Source: Bacteroidales bacterium
GTDB taxonomy: Bacteria; Bacteroidota; Bacteroidia; Bacteroidales; WCHB1-69
Direction of reading: 5' to 3'
DNA length: 10,937 nt
Assembly: GCA_031273515.1 (NCBI GenBank)
Contig: JAISRU010000254.1
Location: 1-10,937 of the forward strand
Of the stretch, positions 1 to 6,129 are shown in pieces. The notes under the pieces are model-generated. The model had not been told where the DNA came from and did not search any database. It saw nothing but the letters and a program-made list of their open reading frames with translations. The translations under genes were made by a program, and so were the position numbers. Within the stretch, counting starts at the first letter, position 1, and every line of letters begins with the position of its first letter.

Positions 1-11
1 CGTCATTTTTT

Positions 12-67
12 CCTCACCCCGTCCTTCGGACACCCCTCTCCATTTTGGAGATGGGACAAGGGTAAGG
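12..67. repeat. Nested hairpin (three-way junction) repeat element
   Basis: An outer stem CCTCACCC (12-19) / GGGTAAGG (60-67), with one G-T type mismatch, encloses two inner hairpins. These are GTCC-TTC-GGAC (21-31) and CCCCTCTCC-ATTTT-GGAGATGGG (33-55, one bulge). The wording (CCTCACCCC, CCCTCTCC, GGAGA-GGG, GGGT-AGG) is that of a dispersed intergenic element I recall from Bacteroidota genomes. No protein is encoded. Confidence 0.7.
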
Positions 68-134
68 ATATTTCCGTATTTGTTGTCCTTCTTATTCTGC
101 TACGTTGTCAGAAAAATAACCAATCTCTTTTATT

Positions 135-150
135 TAATTTTGCAAAGATA
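135..150. promoter_or_regulatory. Back-to-back -7-like motifs, TAATTTTG (+) and TATCTTTG (-)
   Basis: Bases 135-142 match TAnnTTTG on the plus strand and 143-150 match it on the minus strand, so the two motifs abut. The minus-strand copy could drive a gene lying left of the window: an ATG at 6-4 on the minus strand is preceded by GGTGAGGAAAAA. The plus-strand copy has no gene to serve. No clear -33 elements are visible, so chance in AT-rich DNA is quite possible. Confidence 0.3.
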
Positions 151-328
151 TAATTAATTTTAATAGGACAGACTATTCAGAGCAAAAAAATATACAGATT
201 CATTATTTATCTGTGTTTCAATGCAATTATTTTTCAATAAGGTCTATTTATGGGTCATTTTACCGTATTTTCCTCCCCAAATAAGCATTCCCAAAGCAAA
301 AATCCGACAGGATTTGGAAGGAAATCCG

Positions 329-406
329 TCTTGAACTGTGATTCTAATGATTTATTTGATGGACTATGATTTTCTTTTTATCTGTATAAATCTGTTTAAT
401 CAGTGT
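329..406. repeat. Degenerate intergenic repeat (TTGAACTGTGATT / ATCTGTATAAATCTGTT)
   Basis: TCTTGAACTGTGATT (329-343) and ATCTGTATAAATCTGTT (380-396) are each identical to parts of the block at 5942-6071, in the same order and orientation but with a shorter middle. A TTTCGACTACGCTCAATA stretch follows at 411-428, which resembles another common Bacteroidota intergenic phrase. Confidence 0.65.
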
Positions 407-435
407 CATATTTCGACTACGCTCAATATAAATCT

Positions 436-522
436 GTAGTGTACCCCTTTTTTTATTCTTTCAAATATTTTATCTGTCAATTTATCTATCACTTGTAAAA
501 TAAGCGACAAATGGTACACTAC
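436..522. repeat. 87-bp segment bounded by 10-bp inverted repeats
   Basis: GTAGTGTACC (436-445) and GGTACACTAC (513-522) are exact reverse complements flanking an AT-rich core. No coding sequence is inside and no clear target-site duplication flanks the ends. It could be a small non-autonomous mobile-element remnant, an operator-like site, or chance pairing in AT-rich DNA. Confidence 0.5.
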
Positions 523-652
523 CCTTGTATCAACTCGCTAAATATTTTTCATAGCACCTCAAAAAATGAATTAACCAAAAAGGTTTCGGAGAAAGAAACG
601 CAAAATTGTATGAGAAAATCGAGCGATTGAAAGTGTCAAAGTCACGACGCAC

Positions 653-680
653 GTAGAGACGTTGCATACAACGTCTCTAC
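653..680. repeat. 28-bp palindromic element, second member of the GTAGAGACG family
   Basis: The arms GTAGAGACGTTG and CAACGTCTCTAC are perfect 12-bp complements around a 4-base loop (CATA). The outer 9 bases of each arm are identical to those of the palindrome at 705-736, while the inner bases differ in a way that keeps pairing. Palindromes with these arms are, to my recollection, widespread in cyanobacterial and Bacteroidota intergenic DNA. Confidence 0.88.
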
Positions 681-704
681 AACGGCAACAGATACGAACG
701 CTAC

Positions 705-736
705 ATGTAGAGACGCAATGCATTGCGTCTCTACAT
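705..736. repeat. Perfect 32-bp palindrome with GTAGAGACG arms
   Basis: The left half ATGTAGAGACGCAATG is followed immediately by its exact reverse complement. It could form a cruciform in DNA or a long hairpin in RNA. It belongs to the same family as the element at 653-680. No T-run follows on either strand, so a rho-independent terminator is not supported, although it lies just downstream of the protease gene and might act as an mRNA 3' barrier. Confidence 0.9.
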
Positions 737-751
737 AACAACAATCACAGT

Positions 752-787
752 CAATCATCTAAATCAGACAAATCAGAGTTCAGACAG
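752..787. repeat. Inverted copy of the TTGAACTGTGATT-type intergenic repeat
   Basis: Read on the minus strand this stretch begins CTGTCTGAACTCTGATTT and continues with GATTTAGATGATT. It closely resembles the start of the repeats at 329 and 5942 (TCTTGAACTGTGATT followed by TGATTTATTTGATG) but in the opposite orientation. Together with the copy at 329 it could be one half of a larger degenerate inverted pair. Confidence 0.6.
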
Positions 788-804
788 AAGCGTCTGCAGG
801 TCAT

Positions 805-825
805 TTTCAATTTTCAATTTTCAAT
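805..825. repeat. Three tandem TTTCAAT heptamers at the 3' end of the protease gene
   Basis: Three perfect copies of TTTCAAT (ATTGAAA on the minus strand) lie at 805-811, 812-818 and 819-825. The protease stop codon (809-807) is inside the last copy in coding direction. The unit length is not a multiple of three, so loss or gain of a copy would change the last few residues and move the stop. Confidence 0.85.
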
Positions 826-2432
826 TCATTTATTGCTCGTTTAATCATTTCGTCGTCGGCATTGATCACCGAATAGAACGATTTCTCGCCAAACAGATTT
901 CGACCGATATAGGCTTTTGTCCACTTCTTAAATTCTTTCACCGAGTAGGCAGAATTTTCGGGAACAATACCCTGTTCTCTTCCTTTTGACATCATCTCGG
1001 AAATCATAACACTGCTTACTGTGAAACTGTTCAGAAAAGAATGGACGGTCTTATATGTTTTGGTTAAGTAATTTCTGTTTTTATCGACGTATTCCATCGC
1101 ATACGAATAGACAATTCCCTGATTGGCAATCCTGTTGAAATAAATCACACTGTCGGACTTTTCTATCGGAATAAAAATGTCGGGCATAATACCTCCGCCT
1201 CCATAGACCGTCTTCCCGCCGGGAGTAATAAAACGTAACGAATCGGCAAAATGAATGCTGTCTTTGCTGTCCATTTCTCCTCGTTCATAGCGAGTGAGAA
1301 TATCTGCATAATAGTCGTCATTGTTTGTCTTGTCGAACGGACGCTGAATGCATCTGCCCGTAGGAGTGTAATAACGAGCTACCGTGATGAGGACTTCCGA
1401 ACTGTCGCTAAGATAGAATTGTCGTTGTACCAAGCCTTTGCCAAACGATCTTCTTCCTATAACCAATCCTCTGTCGTGATCTTGTATGGCTCCCGCAACA
1501 ATTTCACTCGCCGAAGCAGAATATTCATCGGTCAAGACAACAATCTTTTGCGTATTCTTCTCAAACAGTCCTCCCGATGTGGAATAATATTCCTGTTTCC
1601 CTACCGCTTTTCCATAAGTATAAACAATAAGTTCGTCCTCTGGAAGCAATTCGTCACAAATGGCAATTGCCGCTCCCAGATAACCGCCCGGATTTCCCCT
1701 CAAATCCAAAATCAGTTTATCAACTCCCTGTCGGATAAGTTCCTGTAATGCCGCATGAAATTCGTCTGCGGTGGAAAGCGTGAAATTATCGATATTGATA
1801 TAACCTGTTTTCGGCGCAATTTCGTAATACACCGGAATGCTGTAAACAGGTATCTTATCCCGAACAATCTCAAAAGAAATCAGACCCCGAACGCCTTTGC
1901 GAAGAATGTCAACCTGTACTTTCGTTCCTTTTTTCCCGCGCAAAAGCTGTACAATCGAAGTGTTTTGCATTTTTACGCCTGCAATCAATTCACCGTTCAC
2001 TTTTATAATGCGGTCGCCCGGAAGAATACCCACTTTTTCGGAAGGTCCCCCCGAAGTAACGCTCACCACCCACAATGTGTCCGCATGCATATTGAACTGA
2101 ATGCCAATTCCCTCAAAACCGCCCATCAAAATTGTGTTTGCCTGTTCCGTTTCTTCTTTGGTCATGTAAGAAGAATGAGGATCTAAATTTAACAACATGC
2201 CGCGAATTGCCTCTTCGTCGAGCTGCTTTTGGTTTATGTCTTCAAAATAGTATCGGTTGATAATATCCGACACCTCGCCTGCCTTGTCTTTTCCCGAATG
2301 AATTCTAATCAAAGGAATTTGCTGTCGGAGAGGCACACAATAAATCCCGATAAGAAAACCCACCGAAAAGACTAACGACAAATAAATAGGAAGTCGGATT
2401 TTATAATAAGGATCTTTATTTTCAGTCTGCAT
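807..2432 (-). CDS. ctpA: S41 carboxyl-terminal processing protease (CtpA/Prc family)
   Basis: This is a membrane-anchored periplasmic serine protease that trims or degrades proteins from their C-termini. Its 541 residues have an N-terminal membrane segment at about 13-33 and a helical region (50-100, with the family stretch LLNLDPHSSYM). A PDZ domain covers about 103-185 (GIGIQF, then GGPSEKVGILPGDRIIKVNG). The tail-specific protease core (about 205-365) contains LILDLRGNPGGYL at 240-252. The catalytic set is complete: Ser307 in SASASE, Lys332 in SFGKG and Gln336. The spacing Ser+25=Lys and Lys+4=Gln is that of known CtpB/CtpA enzymes. A C-terminal region of ~170 residues (GGGGIMPD at 411-418 and beyond) is common in Bacteroidota members. 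It is the last gene of the sppA cluster. The stop and last codons lie in a tandem heptamer repeat, so the final residues (LKIEN) may be repeat-derived. The symbol is given at family level only. Confidence 0.95.
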   Translation of the reverse strand: MQTENKDPYYKIRLPIYLSLVFSVGFLIGIYCVPLRQQIPLIRIHSGKDKAGEVSDIINRYYFEDINQKQLDEEAIRGMLLNLDPHSSYMTKEETEQANTILMGGFEGIGIQFNMHADTLWVVSVTSGGPSEKVGILPGDRIIKVNGELIAGVKMQNTSIVQLLRGKKGTKVQVDILRKGVRGLISFEIVRDKIPVYSIPVYYEIAPKTGYINIDNFTLSTADEFHAALQELIRQGVDKLILDLRGNPGGYLGAAIAICDELLPEDELIVYTYGKAVGKQEYYSTSGGLFEKNTQKIVVLTDEYSASASEIVAGAIQDHDRGLVIGRRSFGKGLVQRQFYLSDSSEVLITVARYYTPTGRCIQRPFDKTNNDDYYADILTRYERGEMDSKDSIHFADSLRFITPGGKTVYGGGGIMPDIFIPIEKSDSVIYFNRIANQGIVYSYAMEYVDKNRNYLTKTYKTVHSFLNSFTVSSVMISEMMSKGREQGIVPENSAYSVKEFKKWTKAYIGRNLFGEKSFYSVINADDEMIKRAINELKIEN

Positions 2433-2444
2433 AATGTCTTTTGA

Positions 2445-3077
2445 TTATTTAATGAACCCGGGAGGATAATGCAAAAAATCGTCGGTATCTTTCAACAGCA
2501 GTTTTTTATCCTGATATATCAGATACAGACTGTCGTCAATTAACTGTAATGTGATGGCATTGATGTCAATACCATAAACAATCAGTTTGTTTTGCGATTT
2601 ACGATAACCTGCAAAATTGGTGGGATTTTCCCATTGTTCCACCGACATTTCCCCTTTTTGTACCGGCGTTGGTTTGACGCCCGTCAGCGTATCTTTCTTA
2701 CTGACGGCTTCTATCGGAATAACAACCTCTGCAATCTTCACATCGGTTTTTATGGCTATTTCCGATACTTCTTCCAAAGCGGTAACAACAACAGGGGAAA
2801 CAATGCTGTCTTCCGATATTATAGTGGTATCTTTCAGCGTATCCTGTTCCAAAGTCTTTCCTGCTACGATCCGTTTTTCGGCAGACGGTTCGGGAAGACT
2901 GACAAGCATATCTGCCGTATCGTCCATATCGGGAAATACCTCAGAAATTTTAACAATCTTATCTTTTGTGAAATTGGCAATAATGCCAAAATAAGCAATC
3001 AGCATGGTGATAACCGCTCCGGAGAGCATACCCATACCAAAAGCCAAAAGATTTTTCTTTTTTCTTCGACTAAGCAT
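2445..3077 (-). CDS. Uncharacterised single-pass membrane protein between SppA and the S41 protease
   Basis: The product has 210 residues, starting at the ATG at 3077, 7 bp after the sppA stop and ending 12 bp before the protease start. It is therefore almost certainly co-transcribed with both. The N-terminus is strongly basic (SRRKKK), followed by one hydrophobic segment (about 10-34). By the positive-inside rule most of the chain would lie in the periplasm. Residues 40-140 are low-complexity, rich in Val, Ile, Ser, Thr, Glu and Lys, and probably a flexible linker. The C-terminal ~65 residues look folded: a VEQWENPTNFAGYR stretch, then short strands LIVYGID, ITLQLID, SLYLIYQD and KKLLLKD, ending in PPGFIK. 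I have a faint recollection of similar tails (W-x-x-P-x-N-x-x-G-Y) in other Bacteroidales proteins, but cannot name a family. No catalytic motif is visible. A role as partner or substrate selector for either flanking protease is a guess from position and topology only. Confidence 0.85.
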   Translation of the reverse strand: MLSRRKKKNLLAFGMGMLSGAVITMLIAYFGIIANFTKDKIVKISEVFPDMDDTADMLVSLPEPSAEKRIVAGKTLEQDTLKDTTIISEDSIVSPVVVTALEEVSEIAIKTDVKIAEVVIPIEAVSKKDTLTGVKPTPVQKGEMSVEQWENPTNFAGYRKSQNKLIVYGIDINAITLQLIDDSLYLIYQDKKLLLKDTDDFLHYPPGFIK

Positions 3078-3084
3078 TCCGTTA

Positions 3085-4851
3085 TCAGTATATTTCTATC
3101 TTGTAGGGGATACGAGCTTGAACTCCTTTTATTTCCAATGCCGTTTCTACAAAATTAAAATAGGTATACGTCTGATATAAGTTCGATTTTTGCAGCTTGG
3201 ATGAAACACTGTTGTCAAGAAACGTTTCGACAAATTCCTGAAAAAATTCCTTCAAAACAGGATATTCCGAAATGCTATAGTTAGTTATATTCGCCAGTTC
3301 GGCAGCTTTTGCAACAGCTACATCCAATCCTCCGAGCGTATCGACCAAATTCAGCCGTAAAGCATCGACTCCAGACCATACCCGTCCCTGTCCGATAGAA
3401 TCGACAAAGGTTGTTGATAAATTTCTTCCGTCTGCAACCCGTTGTATAAAGGTCGCATAAAAATTTTCCACGTTTTTCTGAAGTACGTTCCGTTCATAAG
3501 CGGTCATTTTGCGGGTAACGGAAATGAGGTCGGCATAAGGATTTGTCGTAACGCGGTCGATGGTAATACCTAACTTGTTAGCCAACAATTTTTCAAAATT
3601 GGGAATTACGCTAAATACGCCTATCGATCCCGTAATTGTAGTCGGTTGCGCAACAATATAACTTCCCGCACAGGCAATGTAATATCCTCCCGAAGCGGCA
3701 TAATCGCTCATGGAGATAACCACAGGTTTTTCCTTGCGCGCCAGATCGACTTCCCTCCATATCGTTTCGGAAGTCAAAGCGCTGCCTCCGCCCGAATTTA
3801 TCCGAAAGACAATGGCTTTTACATTTTCATCTTTTCTTGCCTTTGCCAATTCCTCTGCTGTGGAATAGCCTATGGTTTCTTGACGAGGATCGCCTTCGTC
3901 GTCAAGAATTGACCCCACAGCGTAAATTACGGCTATGTTATCTTTTTTGTAGCCCGACGACGGAATTGTTTTTTTGTAATCCTTTAAAGATACCCGATTG
4001 ACTGCATTCTTCTGATTGATTCCCATTTGCGAACAGAGAAAGGCTTCGTACTGATCTCTGTACAGCAGACTGTCTATAAATCCGTTCTTGACAGCATATT
4101 CATTATCACCAATAAGCAGCAGACTGTCGCAAGCGGTATGAATTTTCTTGACGTCAATCGAACGACTTTTACTGATATTGCCGACAATATGATCCCACAT
4201 GGAGTTCAAGTAAGTCTGCACCTGTTCTTTACTTGCTTCGCTCATTTTGTCAAGCATAAACGGTTCTACGGCGCTTTTATAGGTTCCGTGACGAATAATT
4301 TGCACATCCAGATCAATCTTATCGAGCAATCCTTTGTAGAACATCACTTCCGAAGACAGTCCTTGAAATTCGAGCATTCCCTGCGGATGCAAAAATACTT
4401 TATCGGACGCCGTCGCCAGATAGTATGCTTTCTTACTCAATCCTTCCGAATAAGCATAAACGAATTTTCCTGATGCTTTAAAATCGAGTAAACAATTCCG
4501 AAGTTCTTCCAGAACAGCAAACGATGCGGCAAAATTTGAAATATTCAGACAGATACCTTCTATATTGTCATCTTCTTTGGCATGTTTAATTGCCGCAGCT
4601 AAGGTATTAAGTCCAAGGGTACGATCGTTGTACATCATGGGAAAAGCATATTTCTCAAAAGGATTATCCACGCTTCGTTCCACAATAGCGCCTTTCAATT
4701 CCAACTCCAATACCGACTGAGGTACTATTTTGGGCGTATTATCGCCCGACAATGCGGCTATCCCGACAATTATAAAGATAAATCCTGCTACTATCGGCGT
4801 TAAAATCAAGCCAAGAATGGTAGCCAACAACATTTTAAAAAAATCTTTCAT
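3085..4851 (-). CDS. sppA: SppA, signal peptide peptidase, 67K type
   Basis: This is a membrane-anchored serine protease (MEROPS family S49) that degrades leftover signal peptides from the periplasmic face of the inner membrane. The 588 residues match the long, two-domain form known from E. coli. Residues 5-33 form an N-terminal membrane anchor. The N-terminal S49-like domain carries the lysine of the catalytic dyad (Lys192 in TYKSAVEPF). The C-terminal domain carries the nucleophile (Ser387 in AASGGYY), preceded by INSGGGS (351-357) and followed by TTITGSIGVF (404-413). Both catalytic residues are present, so the enzyme should be active. The ATG at 4851 precedes the membrane anchor directly; no Shine-Dalgarno sequence is obvious, as is usual in this phylum. 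A weak promoter-like TTAATTTG (4909-4902, minus) overlaps the end of the upstream gene. In many Bacteroidales that I recall, sppA is followed by lpxK; here an unknown membrane protein gene follows after 7 bp. Confidence 0.96.
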   Translation of the reverse strand: MKDFFKMLLATILGLILTPIVAGFIFIIVGIAALSGDNTPKIVPQSVLELELKGAIVERSVDNPFEKYAFPMMYNDRTLGLNTLAAAIKHAKEDDNIEGICLNISNFAASFAVLEELRNCLLDFKASGKFVYAYSEGLSKKAYYLATASDKVFLHPQGMLEFQGLSSEVMFYKGLLDKIDLDVQIIRHGTYKSAVEPFMLDKMSEASKEQVQTYLNSMWDHIVGNISKSRSIDVKKIHTACDSLLLIGDNEYAVKNGFIDSLLYRDQYEAFLCSQMGINQKNAVNRVSLKDYKKTIPSSGYKKDNIAVIYAVGSILDDEGDPRQETIGYSTAEELAKARKDENVKAIVFRINSGGGSALTSETIWREVDLARKEKPVVISMSDYAASGGYYIACAGSYIVAQPTTITGSIGVFSVIPNFEKLLANKLGITIDRVTTNPYADLISVTRKMTAYERNVLQKNVENFYATFIQRVADGRNLSTTFVDSIGQGRVWSGVDALRLNLVDTLGGLDVAVAKAAELANITNYSISEYPVLKEFFQEFVETFLDNSVSSKLQKSNLYQTYTYFNFVETALEIKGVQARIPYKIEIY

Positions 4852-4905
4852 CTATTCTGTTTTTATTTTCGATTATTTAATATTCTATTCTGTAAGATAT
4901 TCAAA

Positions 4906-5628
4906 TTAACGTCGCATTTCCCGTATGTTACTAAAGTTAATGTTCAGACGAAGCGTAACGACATGATGGTTCATCGCTGTAAAGGGAAGAAGAGGGTCGG
5001 TCTTGCCGATATATTCTTCCATTTCAGGATTATAATTGTAGAATGTTCGTATATTAAATCCATAGGTTATCATGGCGGTTACACGTTGCAGACTTTTTGT
5101 ACGATCGGCATATTGGGCAGGAAAAGCAATTCCCACTTCGGGACGGATATAAAAATTGGCATAAGCCGTCGAAACCTCATTTTTGGTGGCATACGCAAAG
5201 TGCATCGCCAAGCCATAGACAAAAGGATTCATATCCAACTTCCCGATGTAACTGCAATGGAAAGTCCCGATCAAATTATGGGTCTGGTATCCGCCGTGAT
5301 CCATTCCCAGTCCGAACTGATAGGTTACGCTTTGTTGCATAAACCGATTCCCAATCCCATAATACTGACTGGCAACATACCCTATTCCTGCCATAGGAAC
5401 AGCGGAAATTGCCTGTTTTAAATTGGCGGAAATGCCTGCGCCAACATGTATCGTCAAGCCCTGCCGAATATAGGAATGTCCTTTGCCTAATGATGAAAAG
5501 GTATTTTTACGTCCGCCTCTGTTGGATTGTCCATACAGATTATTCTCCAAAAAATGAAGTCCCAAAAACACGAATACAAGTATAAACACACCTGTTTTTC
5601 CTTGCTTAAATCTCAGTAAATTTGCCAT
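4906..5628 (-). CDS. Uncharacterised exported protein, probable small outer-membrane beta-barrel
   Basis: The product has 240 residues with the ATG at 5628. The frame is open to a TTG at 5664, but that codon sits on the promoter motif and would put extra residues before the signal peptide. The N-terminus has a basic stretch (RFKQGK), a hydrophobic core (about residues 11-24) and a likely signal-peptidase cut after LYG, near residue 32. The mature part starts with a short Ser/Gly/Arg-rich linker. It continues with glycine- and aromatic-rich alternating segments such as GLTIHVGAGISA, QFGLGMDHGGY and YANFYIRPEVGIAF, ending in VVTLRLNINF plus a basic tail. This is what an 8- to 10-stranded outer-membrane barrel looks like. 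I do not recognise a named family; it is not clearly PorT or another known type IX component. It lies downstream of sprA and 54 bp upstream of sppA in the same orientation. It may have its own promoter and read through into sppA, since no terminator is visible between them. Confidence 0.75.
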   Translation of the reverse strand: MANLLRFKQGKTGVFILVFVFLGLHFLENNLYGQSNRGGRKNTFSSLGKGHSYIRQGLTIHVGAGISANLKQAISAVPMAGIGYVASQYYGIGNRFMQQSVTYQFGLGMDHGGYQTHNLIGTFHCSYIGKLDMNPFVYGLAMHFAYATKNEVSTAYANFYIRPEVGIAFPAQYADRTKSLQRVTAMITYGFNIRTFYNYNPEMEEYIGKTDPLLPFTAMNHHVVTLRLNINFSNIREMRR

Positions 5629-5653
5629 ACTGTTTACGATAATAATTACGTGG

Positions 5654-5661
5654 CAAAGATA
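5654..5661 (-). promoter_or_regulatory. Bacteroidota-type -7 promoter element
   Basis: Read on the minus strand the bases are TATCTTTG, an exact match to the TAnnTTTG consensus of the Bacteroidota housekeeping sigma factor. It lies 25 bases upstream of the ATG at 5628, which would give a short leader of about 20 bases. No good TTTG -33 element is visible at the expected spacing. The motif overlaps a TTG at 5664 and therefore argues against that TTG being the start of the following gene. Confidence 0.55.
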
Positions 5662-5941
5662 CAAAATTTATTCGTTTGATTAGACATTTTTTTTCAATTG
5701 TTTTTTTGCTATCCGCAAGAATAGATTTTCGTCTTATAATATGCTGACAACAAAGAATATAAAACCATAACACAGACTGTCTGATTCGGTGAATTATACC
5801 CGAAAATCAAAGTACAGGGGCGTCTTCAGGGGATTGTCGGAGGATAAAATGGATGAAAAATTGCATCACCACAACCCAAACCGTCTATTTTTTGCACATC
5901 GGAAGTGGACAAGTAAACGAGAGCGCGAAGCGACGCTTTTC
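5662..5941. other. Intergenic stretch without a supportable gene
   Basis: This stretch lies between the promoter of the barrel gene and the repeat block downstream of sprA. It is AT-rich up to about 5770. A 32-codon plus-strand frame begins at 5849 behind a GGAGG, but its stop lies inside the repeat block and its residues resemble nothing I know. I see no RNA gene and no terminator. Confidence 0.5.
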
Positions 5942-6071
5942 TCTTGAACTGTGATTTATCTGCTTAAATGAGGAACAGGATTTTCTCTGTGTAACTCTGT
6001 GTCTTCTCTGTGTAACTCTGTGAAATAAAAAAATCTGTATAAATCTGTTACATCTGTGTTTATCTGTGTGC
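5942..6071. repeat. Degenerate intergenic repeat block (TTGAACTGTGATT / CTGTGTAACTCTGTG type)
   Basis: The block starts with TCTTGAACTGTGATT (5942-5956), which is identical to 329-343. It then contains a direct repeat of TTCTCTGTGTAACTCTGTG at 5983-6001 and 6004-6022 (19 identical bases, period 21). This is followed by ATCTGTATAAATCTGTT (6033-6049), identical to 380-396, and further TCTGTGT units to 6071. Repeats of this style are familiar from Bacteroidota intergenic DNA. The block explains a short minus-strand open frame with HRVTQR repeats, which should not be annotated as a gene. Confidence 0.75.
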
Positions 6072-6112
6072 AAAAATTAATCATCCGAATGGTCATTTTC
6101 ACAATCAATCTT

Positions 6113-6129
6113 TTCAATTCTCAATTGAA
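6113..6129 (-). repeat. AT-rich hairpin directly after the sprA stop
   Basis: TTCAATT and AATTGAA form a perfect 7-bp stem around a 3-base loop, touching the sprA stop codon. No U-rich tract follows on the minus strand, so it is not a classic intrinsic terminator. It may protect the mRNA 3' end, or may simply be a copy of the ATTGAAA-type repeat also found at the end of the protease gene. Confidence 0.4.

Larger units (their letters stand above)
1..806. other. Repeat-rich region without a supportable gene
   Basis: No open frame here reads like a protein, and those longer than 50 codons run over the palindromes or the protease antisense strand. Apart from the listed repeats, 151-328 and 523-652 are AT-rich with nothing recognisable. 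No tRNA, rRNA or riboswitch shape was seen. Confidence 0.6.

Noticed and set aside
653..734. CRISPR-like arrangement: two 28-bp repeats with a 26-bp spacer
   Set aside because: There are only two copies, they differ in the inner bases, each is a full palindrome, and no cas gene is nearby. A dispersed palindromic repeat explains them better.
705..736. Rho-independent terminator for the protease operon
   Set aside because: The hairpin is perfect but no T-tract follows on the minus strand.
662..989. Two plus-strand open frames of 60 and 88 codons
   Set aside because: They run across the palindromes and the heptamer array, and the longer one continues into the antisense strand of the S41 protease.
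1251..2186. Plus-strand open frames over the protease gene (165 and 143 codons)
   Set aside because: They are antisense shadows of a gene with a complete set of family motifs; no independent protein features were found.
5629..5664. Upstream TTG start for the barrel-like protein
   Set aside because: The TTG lies on the TATCTTTG promoter motif, and the added residues would precede an otherwise normal signal peptide starting at the ATG at 5628.
5849..5947. 32-codon plus-strand frame behind GGAGG
   Set aside because: It is very short, its stop lies in a dispersed repeat, no promoter is visible, and SD-like sequences are not strong evidence in this phylum.
5885..6073. 62-codon minus-strand open frame with HRVTQR repeats
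   Set aside because: It is produced by the 21-bp tandem nucleotide repeat and shows no ribosome-binding site or protein-like composition.
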